From Akebia trifoliata (Eukaryota; Streptophyta; Magnoliopsida; Ranunculales; Lardizabalaceae), in the NCBI GenBank assembly GCA_017979445.1, contig CM030711.1, positions 2,294,001 to 2,358,000 on the forward strand: a stretch of DNA of 64,000 nucleotides. The letters are read 5' to 3'. Made by a program: the position numbers and the translations under genes. Positions 11,355 to 22,118 of the stretch are shown in pieces. The notes beneath the pieces are model-generated. The model had not been told where the DNA came from. It was given only the letters and a program-made list of their open reading frames with translations, and did not search any database. Every line of letters starts with the position of its first letter. Position 1 is the stretch's first letter.

Positions 11355-14300
11355 TTACTGAGAAACGCCTAGCCACTTTGTGAAGTTGTCAAACTCGGTG
11401 TAATCACTGTCAGAGATCATCGTCTGGTACCATGCCTTGCCAGCTGCCTTGATTGCGGCGGCCTCCTCCTACAAAATGAAATATACTCTGTTAATAACAC
11501 CAGTACACACACACACACACACAAAATATGTGGCTTACACAAAAAGAACTATATCAGGCAAGGCCAGCACTGGTGAGGAGCTTGAGTAACAAAAGTTCCC
11601 TACCAGATGTTTATTATATTCAACAAATCACAAGAGTCTCGCTCTCTCCAGAACTCTTAGAAATATAGGGGAAGATTGATGCCTTGATTTTACCTATGTC
11701 CACATCGACAGACCCAAATCTTGACTATAAGAAGTCAAATACATCAACAATTGCACAAGCTCTGATCAAATGGACTCTCCCACGACATCACAAGGTTCCC
11801 AAAGAAATCAATGGGTGGAATCATGAGAAATTTGCTCTCCTATAGTTTTAGGCATTTCACCACCCAACAAAGCACTCCTTTTCTCTAGAAGAGCAACAAA
11901 ATACACAAACAGATCATACTTTTGATATTCTGTTTGAACACTACACCAATCAACTTATTAAAATAAACTTCCCATTCTATGAAACTATAAGAAGATGATT
12001 GCTTCAAGTAGTTATTTTTTAAGACTCGTAAGATGGAGCATTCATGCAGATCCAATCGCCTACAAACTAATCTACGCCAACCAAACTCAACATTGTTGCC
12101 ATGACTATGAGTGCCCAAAGGCACCTTATGGAAACCGATAACCTTTGCTGAAACCCTAACCCATACAGAAGTCCCATTAGATGATGTGAAGGCTCCGACA
12201 GTATATTCATTTGATTTCCTTGTTGTCCCTCTCAAGGTATGCATCCTGTATTGTCATATAGAACACATGAATCATGGCCACAAGCTTGTCTCCAAACATT
12301 AGCAATCGCTGTCCATTCTTTGAATGGAAACAACACGAGACCATGAAGTCCCCCCCATCCCATCCAGCATCAGACTTACTGCAAGAATTACTATCATCTT
12401 TCACCACCATTCATAACAAGTCTCTTGGCCATCTTTCATCATCACTACTTGAAGTCAACACGTATGTAGTTGGAAACCACTAACATAAAAATCCATTTTT
12501 CTTTCAGGTCAATCTCAAAGTAGTAGTCAGCAACCACATTGATACCAGTGTGGGCGTCTTAAAGGAAAGAAAATATATTTCATCAGTTTATTTCACTATC
12601 TCTAGACCAACAAAACTATGATCTTCATTGAAAACTTCGACATTCAATATCTGAAACCATGGTTTAAAAAATTTGACCGTTTCGAAAGACAGCGGCCAAT
12701 ACATATCATTAATTAAACATTCTGACACGGAACATGCCTGAGATTGAACTTTCAATAAATGTTTTTGTCTACGCTGGTTTATCTCAGTATGTTTTGGCTG
12801 AAACATGCTGAGACGAACCAAAGAACAATGAAACTAAATCAGAAATAAAAAGTTAGATCAAGTTAGAATCGTGGCTATTTTGAGCAGAACTATGTTATAT
12901 GGTCCCCTCCACTTTCGAAAAATATTTGAGATACCCCCCATGTTTTCAAACTGATGACATACCTCATAACCCCCAATCATCTCTAAGAAACTAATCAAAA
13001 TGGCTTAAATGTCCTTATCTTGAACCATTAGCAAAAACACTTTTTTTCTCCCATTACAAAGAACCCATTAAGGCCACATCTTTAACCTTGAGATTCTACC
13101 TCCTTCAACGTTCAAACTATACGAACAAGATAGGATTTTGGAAAAAAAGTAAAGGAGTGGTTAGAAGAAAATAACAGATTTATAGTTATACATGTGTTAT
13201 TGGGGTGAAGTGAATTACTTGATAAAATAGTTGCAAGTTATTTTATAACCTACATAAGATTTGATCACTTAAACGCTGACTTTTATGAATGTTTCATTCT
13301 TGGTGAGTGTTTAGGGTTTTTTCCTTGATTGAAAAATTCCTCCAAAACGAAATTTTAAACCTTGTGTAAAACCATTAAGTATGGTCCGCACATTTAAGGT
13401 TCTGAATGCCACTTGATATGATGACCATGGTAATAACATGCACATGATGGCATAGAGCCACAGTGGTACTACCACCATTTTTAATTGATCAAGCAATTTA
13501 TTAATAAAAAGAGGAGGCCAAGAGGCCTACCTACAGAAGAGCTAGAACAAGAACAAAAACATTAGGACCTACAAAGAGTTTCATCAAAAAAGAAAATCCT
13601 CAAAGAGAACACCTGAAGACCGGAAAATTTTCAATCAAATAAATAAATAAATATAGGGGCAGGATCAAGAGCCAACTAATAGGCTGATTTTTTGTGAGGA
13701 TGATCTCTACGGTGAGGAGATCATCCTAAAAAAATCAGCACATTCCAAATCTTCTAACACCATAAAAAAATGGTTTAAAAAAATAATTGATAATCCATGC
13801 TTCTTCAACTTAAAAAATCGACGGTCCTCGATCTCTGGTGAGGAGATCATCGTCACAAAAAATCAGCCCATTATGAAGCTTCTTACCCATATAGGATGAG
13901 ACACGTTAGCCATCTAGTTGGCTCTCTATCCTGATCTATATATATAACCCAAAATATTATTAATAATCTCTTGCAAGGGAGCCTCCCCCTCAAACACTCT
14001 AGAATTAGTTTCATCCCAAATACCCCAACACATTGCAAAAGGGGTAAAGATCAAAGCATCCTCTCTTTGTGCCCCCTAATTTGATTTTCCAATAATAGAA
14101 TAGAGACCATAGAGAATTTGGAAAGCACTAGGAGACATGAAAGAGGGATTAAAAATGACACCAAGTCTTGAAAGCTCGAGGGAAATGAATGAAAAGATGA
14201 TTTGACTAACTCCCCACTTTATTTTTTTTTGGCAAAGACAGCACAGGTCCACCGGAATGATGCCCTTGCATAACATAATCCAAAGTTGGTATTTAATTCA

Positions 14301-16749
14301 AAGAAGCAGCCAAAATAAAAAAGAGAACTTTAGATGGGACTTTTGAACCCTAGGTGTGTACTGAAGGTAAAAGAGAATCGTATAATCAGGCCATTGAAAA
14401 AATTTCGTTGCCTTTTTATTGATGAAACCAATTGTCCCCCCCCCCCCCAACCGAAACATAGGAATGGAAGAGAGAATACTATTTAGGCATTCAATCACTT
14501 GACATTCTCAATCATTGAAATTCCTTTTGAAACCAAAATCCCATGAAAACACATCACTTGTTTGCATCTTAACATTGGAGATGAAGTACCCTTTCCTGGA
14601 AGTAGCTCAAATAGGGTTGAAAGCTGCTACTTTAAAGGCAATAAACCACACCACTTATCCTCCCAGAACCGGACCGTATTTCCAGACCAAAACCCTAAAA
14701 GCAATCTTGACATGTTATAACCACCCATCGAGGTGGCAACCTCAATTTATGTATGAAAAAGTCCACAAGTGTCTTGGTTTAAGTTCAATTAGTTGACCGA
14801 ACTGAGTTTAGCAATAGTCGACACACATTTTTCAGAGATTTAGGTGTGAAGGTGGGATATTGACCCCAAATCGGTGGTATTACCACCATACCGAGGCGAC
14901 AACTGCAAGTCATGCACAAGTTTCAAATGCCACCTTTTCAATTTTTCTGCCTTCTCCGTACAAAATAGTTTCAGATCAACCTCTAGGAAGTGGGTTTAAT
15001 ATCTTTTTTTTTATTATAAGTGTAATAAATTAAATGAAGGAAAATTAAGTACAAAGAGGCCGAGGAAGCCTCTAAGAGAACAACAAGCCAAGAAGAGAAT
15101 AAAGCCAAGAAGTGGGTTTAATATCTGATAATGAGTTTTTAACTTATCTAAATAATCTACCAGCCAATTTCCTAAACAGACTCCAAATTTGTCACTCATA
15201 TATTAGTCATATCGCGTCAAAACTAGAACAAAAAGCAAAAAATATATCAGCCTTCAATACTTTTGCAATTTATTAAAACTGTACAATTAGATCTATACAA
15301 ATAATAGAACACATATAGCGTCAAGTTCACTTCACTTCACTTCACTTCGTGATATAATTGTTCGAAAGAAAATTCCTAAAGCTAAAAGATATCATATTAG
15401 GGTTCACAAACAACGATCGCAAAAGCACTTCTAATTTTTCTCTACCATGGAAAGCCTAAAATCGGAACTTATCACTCATTATACACACAAAAATAAATAA
15501 AAAACAACTAAATAGACAAAAAAATTAAAATGTATAACCATATTCACATATCAATATAAATGAGTATACAATCAAAGAGTAACATATAAAATCGAGTATT
15601 AATGCTCAAATCAAAACTTAAATCACTAATATGAGTAAGTAAATATACCTTAGGGATATCTTTCCTCTTCTTGTCAAGCTTCTCCTTCTTGGCTTTAACA
15701 CGCTGAGCTTCGGCAAGAAGAGCCATCCTCCTAGCAGTTTTGGCATATGGGTTGAGCTTCAAGAGAGTGTTCAAGTTCTTCAATGGGTTCTTCTTCATCG
15801 GTGCCCTCTTAACATCCTTCTTAATAGGCCTCACCACAGACTGCACCTCATCCGAATTGATGATCCTTGACAGATCAGCATTAACCATCTTTGATCGAGG
15901 CAAAACATACCCTTTCTTCTTCTCTGATGGCTTATCAAATGACCCGTAAACTGAATCCAACTTCTCGAAAGCTGATTTGGTCCAAATGATGAACCTACCG
16001 AGATGACCACCTGGTGCGAGCTTAAGAAGATTAAGCCGCTCTACATTGGCAATCTCGACTCCAGGAATGTTACGAAACGCCTTGACGATCTTTGAACCCT
16101 CGGTACCGTACACAATCAAAGGGCCCTTACGAGAGATGTATCGACGGTTCCTCATCTTCCCCTTACCCGGTCGGATCGAATGGCTGTCTTTAGCCTTCTC
16201 TGCGTCGGGATACGCACCGATCTGCTTCAAAACCTTGATTGCTGCAGATGTCTTCTCCACACCCTCAGCAGAATCACCAACAACGAGAGGAATCTCGGGG
16301 ACTTCTTCGATGCGGTGGCCACGTGCAAGAACCAGAGAAGGAACAGCAGATGCAGCGAGAGCCGAAGCGACAGCAAATCGTTTCTGATTAACGTTGATCT
16401 TACGGTGCCAACGGCGCCAGATCTTCGTTGGAGCGAACATTCGTCCCCCTCGACACATGTTTCCGAAGGCACCCTGACCAGCGCGATGTGTACCACCACC
16501 TGGGACACGGGGGATACGCGAAACGGCTCGGCCAGTTCCCCATGACTCGGCTGAGGTTTGATGACCGGCGCGTCTGCTAACGGCGTAAGGTTGACGGCGA
16601 TTCTTGGAGATATTGGAGTGAACAAAATTAACGATGTCGGGACGGATCGAGGCCTTCATGACGTCTGGGAGAGGGAGAACATTACCGTCTGTCGCCATGT
16701 CACCCTCTAAGGGTTGGACAGAGACGAGTGGACGAGCCGCGGCCGCCAT
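11355..16749 (-). CDS. RPL4: 60S ribosomal protein L4 (uL4), two exons
   Basis: Structural protein of the large cytosolic ribosomal subunit, part of the exit-tunnel wall. Exon 1 is 16749-15649 (367 codons, ending KKRKDIPK before donor GTATAT). Exon 2 is 11468-11355 (37 codons plus TAA, starting [13 protein letters not shown] after acceptor TTTTGTAG). The junction is in phase 0. The product is 404 residues, matching the roughly 405-residue plant family. Diagnostic blocks are the N-terminal [18 protein letters not shown], the long extension [20 protein letters not shown], and the C-terminal plant tail [16 protein letters not shown]. The ATG at 16749 is the family start. The 4.18-kb intron (15648-11469) is very long for this gene and carries LINE and foldback relics. 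Exon 1 continues open into the intron for about 34 codons, so a retained-intron reading would end in unrelated residues. The assignment is firm. Confidence 0.97.
12895..13290. repeat. Family-3 element relic in RPL4 intron
   Basis: The block tttgagatacccccatgttttcaaactgatgacatacctc recurs in diverged form near 48470, 53110 and 62670. The following motifs are also shared: a ctaat...aaatggctta/aaatgactca block and an agataggattttgg/cag block. This looks like a decayed non-autonomous DNA transposon; its far end is not clear here. Confidence 0.5.
13496..14500 (-). mobile_element. LINE (non-LTR retrotransposon) 3'-end relic
   Basis: The minus-strand translation shows the C-terminal zinc-finger (zf-RVT-like) region of plant LINE ORF2: [10 protein letters not shown], then [22 protein letters not shown], and after a stop [20 protein letters not shown] followed by LQEIINNIL. 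Stops and frameshifts interrupt it. The 3' tail runs to about 13496. A family-2 foldback at 13670-13905 is inserted within it. It lies in the RPL4 intron in the same transcriptional sense as the host gene. A second related LINE tail may lie at about 15005-15115. Confidence 0.75.
13670..13905. repeat. Family-2 dimeric foldback element
   Basis: The first palindrome has ggctgattttttgtgaggat, gatctc apex, then gagatcatcct and aaatcagc. A spacer contains cttcttcaactt. The second, shorter palindrome has gatctctggtgaggagatc. It ends with atgaagcttcttaccc. It sits inside the LINE relic of the RPL4 intron. Confidence 0.75.
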
Positions 16750-16785
16750 TGATGAAGATGGTTGTGGTGAGGAGGGGGAAGAGGA

Positions 16786-16850
16786 AGACTAGGGTTTTAG
16801 CGCGAGAGGTATTGGTTTGGGAGAGAAAATGAAGCTTATATAGTGCAGTT
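16786..16850 (-). promoter_or_regulatory. RPL4 core promoter: telo-box and TATA
   Basis: On the minus strand, AAACCCTA (16797-16790), a telo-box typical of plant ribosomal-protein genes, lies about 40 bases upstream of the ATG. TATATAA (16842-16836) lies about 90 bases upstream. The two sit about 40 bases apart, which fits a TATA box followed by a leader carrying the telo-box. Confidence 0.6.
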
Positions 16851-19291
16851 CCTGTTAGGTCTAACCTAAGGATATACATTTGTTAAACCAGAACCGACCC
16901 GAATTTTCGGATTCGGTTAGGGTTTTATTAAAACGGTAAAACCTGAACCGAATCTAATGTTTCAGGGTCGATCCAGGTAATTCGGGTTCAGATTTTATCA
17001 AAACGGTAAATCCTGAACCGATTCTAACATTTCGGATTCGGTCCATAGTTTTATACAAAACCACAAACCAAAACCGAAATTTTTGGGTTTAGTTTGATTC
17101 GGGTTTGATAATGAAAGTTAGTGTGGCAAAAGAAGTTCTCTATATCTCCTTTTTTGTTTTTTTTAATCGTCAATTATTTAGTACTATAGAATAAGTACTT
17201 TGTTGCCAATTGTATAATCATAAAGATAGAAGGGAGTGGGGGAGAAATTTTATTTATTTATTTTAATTTTTTTTTTTTTTTTTTAGGGGGGGAGGGGTTA
17301 GCTCTTTTTACCTGGATTTTGGATTTAAATTCAACCTGGTCCAAGTTCGGTCCATTTTTTGAGGGGTAGAACCAAACTCAAATTGGTTTTTTTTTTTTTT
17401 TTTTCGGTTTTGGTTTTGGTCCGGGTGCATTTGGGTTTGGTCCTTTTTTTCGATTTGTATTTTGTACACTCCTTGTCTAACTTGGCCTGGTAACTAAGTG
17501 GGTCTGTGTTAACCAACTTATGAATTCAACTAGATCACAGTACGAACCCTCTAAGTGTTGATTGGATTCTGTGAATCAATGCATGTGGTTTAGCAAACCA
17601 AACAATTTTTAATTGGTTCGGAATCCAATTATGGAGGGATAAAACCCTCCATCACACAATAAGGCGCTCGAGTCGGATTAGTGATCTGTAGATCAAGTGT
17701 TCAGGTTACATTCATTCGGTTACCAATTTGGATCGGGTAAGATCTGGAAGAATAACCACCTAGAGAGGATAATGAGTTTAGATCCCAAAATTCTTGTGAT
17801 TTGAATACAATATCTTAGGAAAATCCTTGATTCCAAGGGATTAGACATTGACTTCTTCAAGAAAGGAAAAAAAAATAAAAGGACAGCGATAGGCAAGGGG
17901 GAAAGGAATTCTATAAAAGGGAGTAGGCCACATATGAAAGGTATGCGATTTCGAAGATTAAAAAAAAAAAAACATAGAAGGAGAAACTTTGAATCTTGGA
18001 GATTAACTTTAATATCAGAGATTTTGCCTTGCAGGGAAAAAAGTCGGATCGAAGAAAAGAGACGAATAAGCAGAAGACCAAACAACCAAATCGAGCTTCT
18101 ATAGCTGTTCGAGTATAGGGCTGAATTTGCCGCCACACCAACCAATTTTTTTTCCTTTCATTTTGAACCAAGCTAACAAACTGTTCTAGAAACCAAAGCG
18201 AACCAAATTACCTTTACACAGTGAACCAAGAAACTGATTTCAAACCGACAAATTTGATAATATGGGGTCAAGGCCAACCCCCCCCCCCACACACACACAC
18301 GAATTTTCAGTCTACAAGGAATTATGTGTTATCGCAATAAATAATAGCTGCATTCGAAGACAAAAAAAAATTGTTGCTATTATCACAAAAAAAAAAAAAA
18401 AATTATACTCTTACTTGTCCCCACATAGAAAAATGTTTTCACTGTTAGTTGCCCCCACGTGAGCAAAATTTGGGCCCCAACCTCTATAGGGCTTGATAAT
18501 ACTACAAAAATTCAATTATGATCGATTTATGTGGACCGTAACCTGGCCCTTTGACAACCCTTTCGAAATCCCTTCTTTTGGCTTGTCACATTATCAAACT
18601 AAAAGTAATAATAAACCTACAAGAGCGTGTTTGATTGCAAGGAAAATATCTTGGCAAGTCATACATCGTGGAAAGCTCATATTTAACCGTGTTTGACAGT
18701 AAAGTAAAATAAATAAAAAACGGGAAAATGATTTGTCTCACGCATATAGTTATTGTTTCAAGTAAAAAGTCTTTTCTCACCCCTCTTCCCTACTAAAACA
18801 ATTAGCCACACAAACTCAATTTTGGATCTCATAAATGCCTCAAACTTTTGCCTTTAAGCTTAAAGGGTCATTTTGGTAATAAATAAAAATCAATAAATTG
18901 CCCACGACTCTATAATCCCTATAATAAAGGTGATTAGTTTTCAAAACTATAAAATATGCTTTTTTTTACTTTATAATCTTCGAAAAACCAATCAACAAAA
19001 ATTGAAATTATAAATAAGCCCTCTTTGTTACATGTGGTTATGCACATACCCCCTTCTAATAAAATTTTTTTTTTTTAAAGTAATGTAGAAGATGGTATTT
19101 TTTTTAATTATTTATATTTAATAATTTTAATTTTAGAATTTTAAAATGTTTTTTTTTTATATTTAATATTTGTATTCTTTACATTTAAAATTTTAAGCAT
19201 TTTTAAATGATTTTTTAAATTTAGACAGCAAACTTAAGTTAAAAAAAAAAAAATCAGTTAATATATGATATTAATATATCATCATTAAACT
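16851..19291. other. Intergenic DNA, repeats of cggttcggtt type
   Basis: No gene is supported. The blocks 16880-17110, 17330-17480 and 18125-18260 are rich in aaccgaacc/ttcggttc motifs, often seen in short non-autonomous transposons. There are homopolymer runs (poly-T at 17270 and 17390, a C run near 18280, poly-A near 18390). Short lysine- or phenylalanine-rich open frames are low-complexity and not genes. Confidence 0.5.
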
Positions 19292-19916
19292 CACAATTAG
19301 AGGTGTCAATGGGTCGGTTCCTAAGAATATTAGAACCATGATCACCATATTTTTTTGGTTTCAATTCTTACGGTTCCGGGTCCAATTCTAAAATAAGTGG
19401 AATCAGAAAAGTCAAAAATCACAGGTTCTTGTCAATTTGATTCTCAAGAATCAAATGAGAAAAAAATATTTTAAAACTATTAAAAAAATATATCTTTCTA
19501 AAAAATAACATATCATCTACAAAGTATAAACTTAATAATAATTTCTTCCACTAAAAATATGATTTGATGAATTTTTTTTCACAAATTAAAATTCATCTTC
19601 TTTACAAATAAAAAACTTTAACAAGAGATGACCCATTTTAAACTCCAATATTTAGTTTTTATGAAAATTTCAAGAACTTTATATAATATATGTTAATTTG
19701 AAAATATAGGAAAATCTTAACTCATGTATAATATAAAATTAAATGATAAAATAAACCAGTTCCGAGTTTCCACGGTTACCCATCGGATAGAAACTTAATG
19801 GTTTCGATTCTTATCGGGCTGGTTCGGTTCCATATTAGACCCGTCTCTAATTAGTTCCAATAAAAAGGGAACCAAAAAGGTAAATGGGTACCCATTGACA
19901 CCCCTACGCACAATTA
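19292..19916. mobile_element. hAT-like non-autonomous element with 8-bp target duplication
   Basis: The 609-bp element 19300-19908 is flanked by identical CACAATTA copies (19292-19299 and 19909-19916), the 8-bp target duplication expected of hAT transposons. The ends are inverted: gaggtgtcaatgggt at the left and cccattgacacccctacg at the right. The interior is AT-rich with gaacc/ggttcc motifs and no transposase frame. Confidence 0.85.
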
Positions 19917-21602
19917 ATTTTAGTTTGACATTTTTTTACAATAGATATAAAAACAAATGTGTATTTCACATATTAAATAATAAAATAATATTAAAAATAA
20001 AATTAATCTAATTTTCCGCATGATTTTTCATGATGTGCTCAAATAGTAAAAAAAAGACTTGCCTAATAACTAGGTAAATATTTTCCCTTTAATCAAACAC
20101 ACCTAAGTTATATATATATATATATATATATATGTCATAAGTGAATGGAAGTTACAGACACAAAATCCCATTTAATTATGATGTGATTTTATTACAAAGT
20201 TATGGGGTTTATTCGTATTGTATGGTGGGGTAACATCAAGGTTCTTGTTTTATTTGTTTGAGTACATTTTTTGGGCTCTTTTAAATGCCCAATCATCCCT
20301 ATTTTATTTTGTTGGAGAGAGAGAGAGAGAGTGAGTGAGTGACTGACTGACTGGGAAAATTTTCTACCACTATTGTTTATTAGTGTCACATGTAAACTCA
20401 AAGTTCATTGGTTCTATACAAACCCAATCTCTTGTAATTAACGAATAAGTCCATGATAGAGTTGCCATTGAGCTCTTCTATTGGTCCATTTGGAGGAGAC
20501 CATTCGATTATCAATCCATTGATAGATTAAATTTGTTTGATTTCAATATGACCTAAATATTTATCAATCATACAATAGAGGGATTGGATGATTTAGGACT
20601 GGAGCCAAGGCATATGGGTCTCTCCCCTGGGCACATGCAACGTCCACACATCACACACACCTGGTATAAGTGAGAGAGCACTCTTGTGGGTGGCCCCGAG
20701 AAAATATTGCTTATATTGGGTATCGAGCACAATCTATGAACTCTCACCACTTATTAGATCTGAAATTGCCATTGAGCCACCCCTTTGTGGTTTGAAATTG
20801 TTTATTTTCATTAATGATATGAAATTGACAATCAAACACTTCAATAGATATGCGACGATCTCCAATGATCATGATTAGATGTTTTGATCATAACCTATTC
20901 CTTATCCTTGAGAACATGTGATTGTAGGATCATACAAACTTATAGATAAAATGTCATTTTCTACCATGTTAATGTAATATGAATTCTTGTACGATAGAAG
21001 GGTTATAATGATAAAATAGAATAGTATAGCAATGGGCACAGAAGTATAGAAGAAAAAATGTTAAACGGTTCGAAATTATCTAATCCAACTTAACTCAAGC
21101 ATTTTGGATCCAGATTAAGTGAAATCAAAATTATTTGAATATGATTTTATCTAGTAAGTTATGATTCAAGATGAGTATGAATATACTCAATCCGACCCAT
21201 TTAAATCCTACTTATTGCATTTCTACATGTTTTATTTACCTTCTCCTCTCTCTATTTCTCTCTCCTTTTGGTTGAGCGAAGCGGATCCTCCTTAGCACCG
21301 TTTGAACGGTTGAAAGAGCGTTACATCAGCAATACAATCAAATTCATCACTTAAAAAAATATGGAGTTCAGTAGTCATTCATTTTTAAAGACATGGATCT
21401 AGCAAAAACAAACTTCTTTTTTATTTTTATTATTTAAAATTAGTTCTAAACCATGATCATAAGGTGGCTTAGATATTATTTTTCTTGCATACTTGGCTTT
21501 AACTTATATGTCAAGAGAGTGTTCCAAGAAACGCTAACTAATGACAGAAGGAAAGTGGGTGTTGAGTGTCATAAAATAAAAATATTATTGACACGTTAAA
21601 AA
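19917..21602. other. Intergenic DNA upstream of the RVE8-like gene
   Basis: No gene is supported. A (TA)n microsatellite lies at about 20108-20133. About 20590-20710 holds a tctcccctgggcacatgcaa ... gagagcactcttgtggg repeat. A diverged copy lies at 23050-23170 inside intron 1 of the RVE8-like gene, so this is a dispersed repeat of unknown class. Confidence 0.5.
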
Positions 21603-21729
21603 GTACGTGATGTGTACACGGCCGACATCGCAAGAGCACAGAACCGCACATCTTTCTCCTGTGTATCCTGACAAAAACGATCCACGACACAGTACTTTTG
21701 CCACGTTATCAGTGTATCATATCGCGTAC
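21603..21729. repeat. Family-1 foldback element in the RVE8-like promoter
   Basis: Left arm gtacgtgatgtgtacac and right arm atcatatcgcgtac are inverted copies, with the core gcacagaaccgcacat and tgtgtatcctgac inside, then cttttgccacgtta. It ends about 390 bases before the RVE8-like start codon. About 80 bases further on lie a CACGTG G-box (21813-21818) and a tgacgtggc motif (21882-21890). Confidence 0.6.
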
Positions 21730-22118
21730 CAAAATCGCGTGCAGACATCACGACTCATAATATTTTTCTCACAGGACTCACAGAAATATGGGATCTTCCA
21801 ATCACATGTACCCACGTGTATTGAATGCATTCGTAATTTACAAAAGTATCGATGGTAGTTATAAAACTACTCTTGTATACATGACGTGGCAAGCACTGAG
21901 GAATCTGTAAGCATAGTGAGAAAAAAAAAAAAAACGACTCCTTGAACGTGACGCAGTGCTCATTCAGGTGCGCAAAGAATTTGAATGGTTGAAATTTACT
22001 CATACGAAAGGTGGTGAGCTGTGGGCACTCTCCCTCTCACAGCCTCAAACACATCTCTCTCTCTCTCTCTCTCTCCTCTCCAAATGCTTCTTTGAACATC
22101 TGTGTTGTCTCCCTGAAC
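21730..22118 (+). promoter_or_regulatory. Proximal promoter and 5' leader of the RVE8-like gene
   Basis: It contains a CACGTG G-box at 21813-21818 and a TGACGTGGC bZIP-like site at 21882. A CT-dinucleotide leader (about 22053-22080) is typical of plant 5' untranslated regions. No ATG precedes the assigned start in its own frame. Confidence 0.5.

Noticed and set aside
12111..12483. Possible gene nested in the RPL4 intron (overlapping frames on both strands)
   Set aside because: No domain is recognisable, the frames overlap antisense to each other, and the region lies among repeat relics.
16046..16625. Open frames of 113, 121 and 132 residues overlapping RPL4 exon 1
   Set aside because: They are other frames of a strongly conserved RPL4 coding exon and carry no recognisable domain.
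17331..18462. Several short frames rich in Lys, Phe or Leu
   Set aside because: They are produced by poly-A/T and dinucleotide runs and have no domain or codon-usage signal.
22011..22118. N-terminal extension of the RVE8-like protein from a GTG at 22011
   Set aside because: The extension comes from a CT-repeat leader and lacks an ATG; the ATG at 22119 begins the family-like Ser-rich N-terminus.
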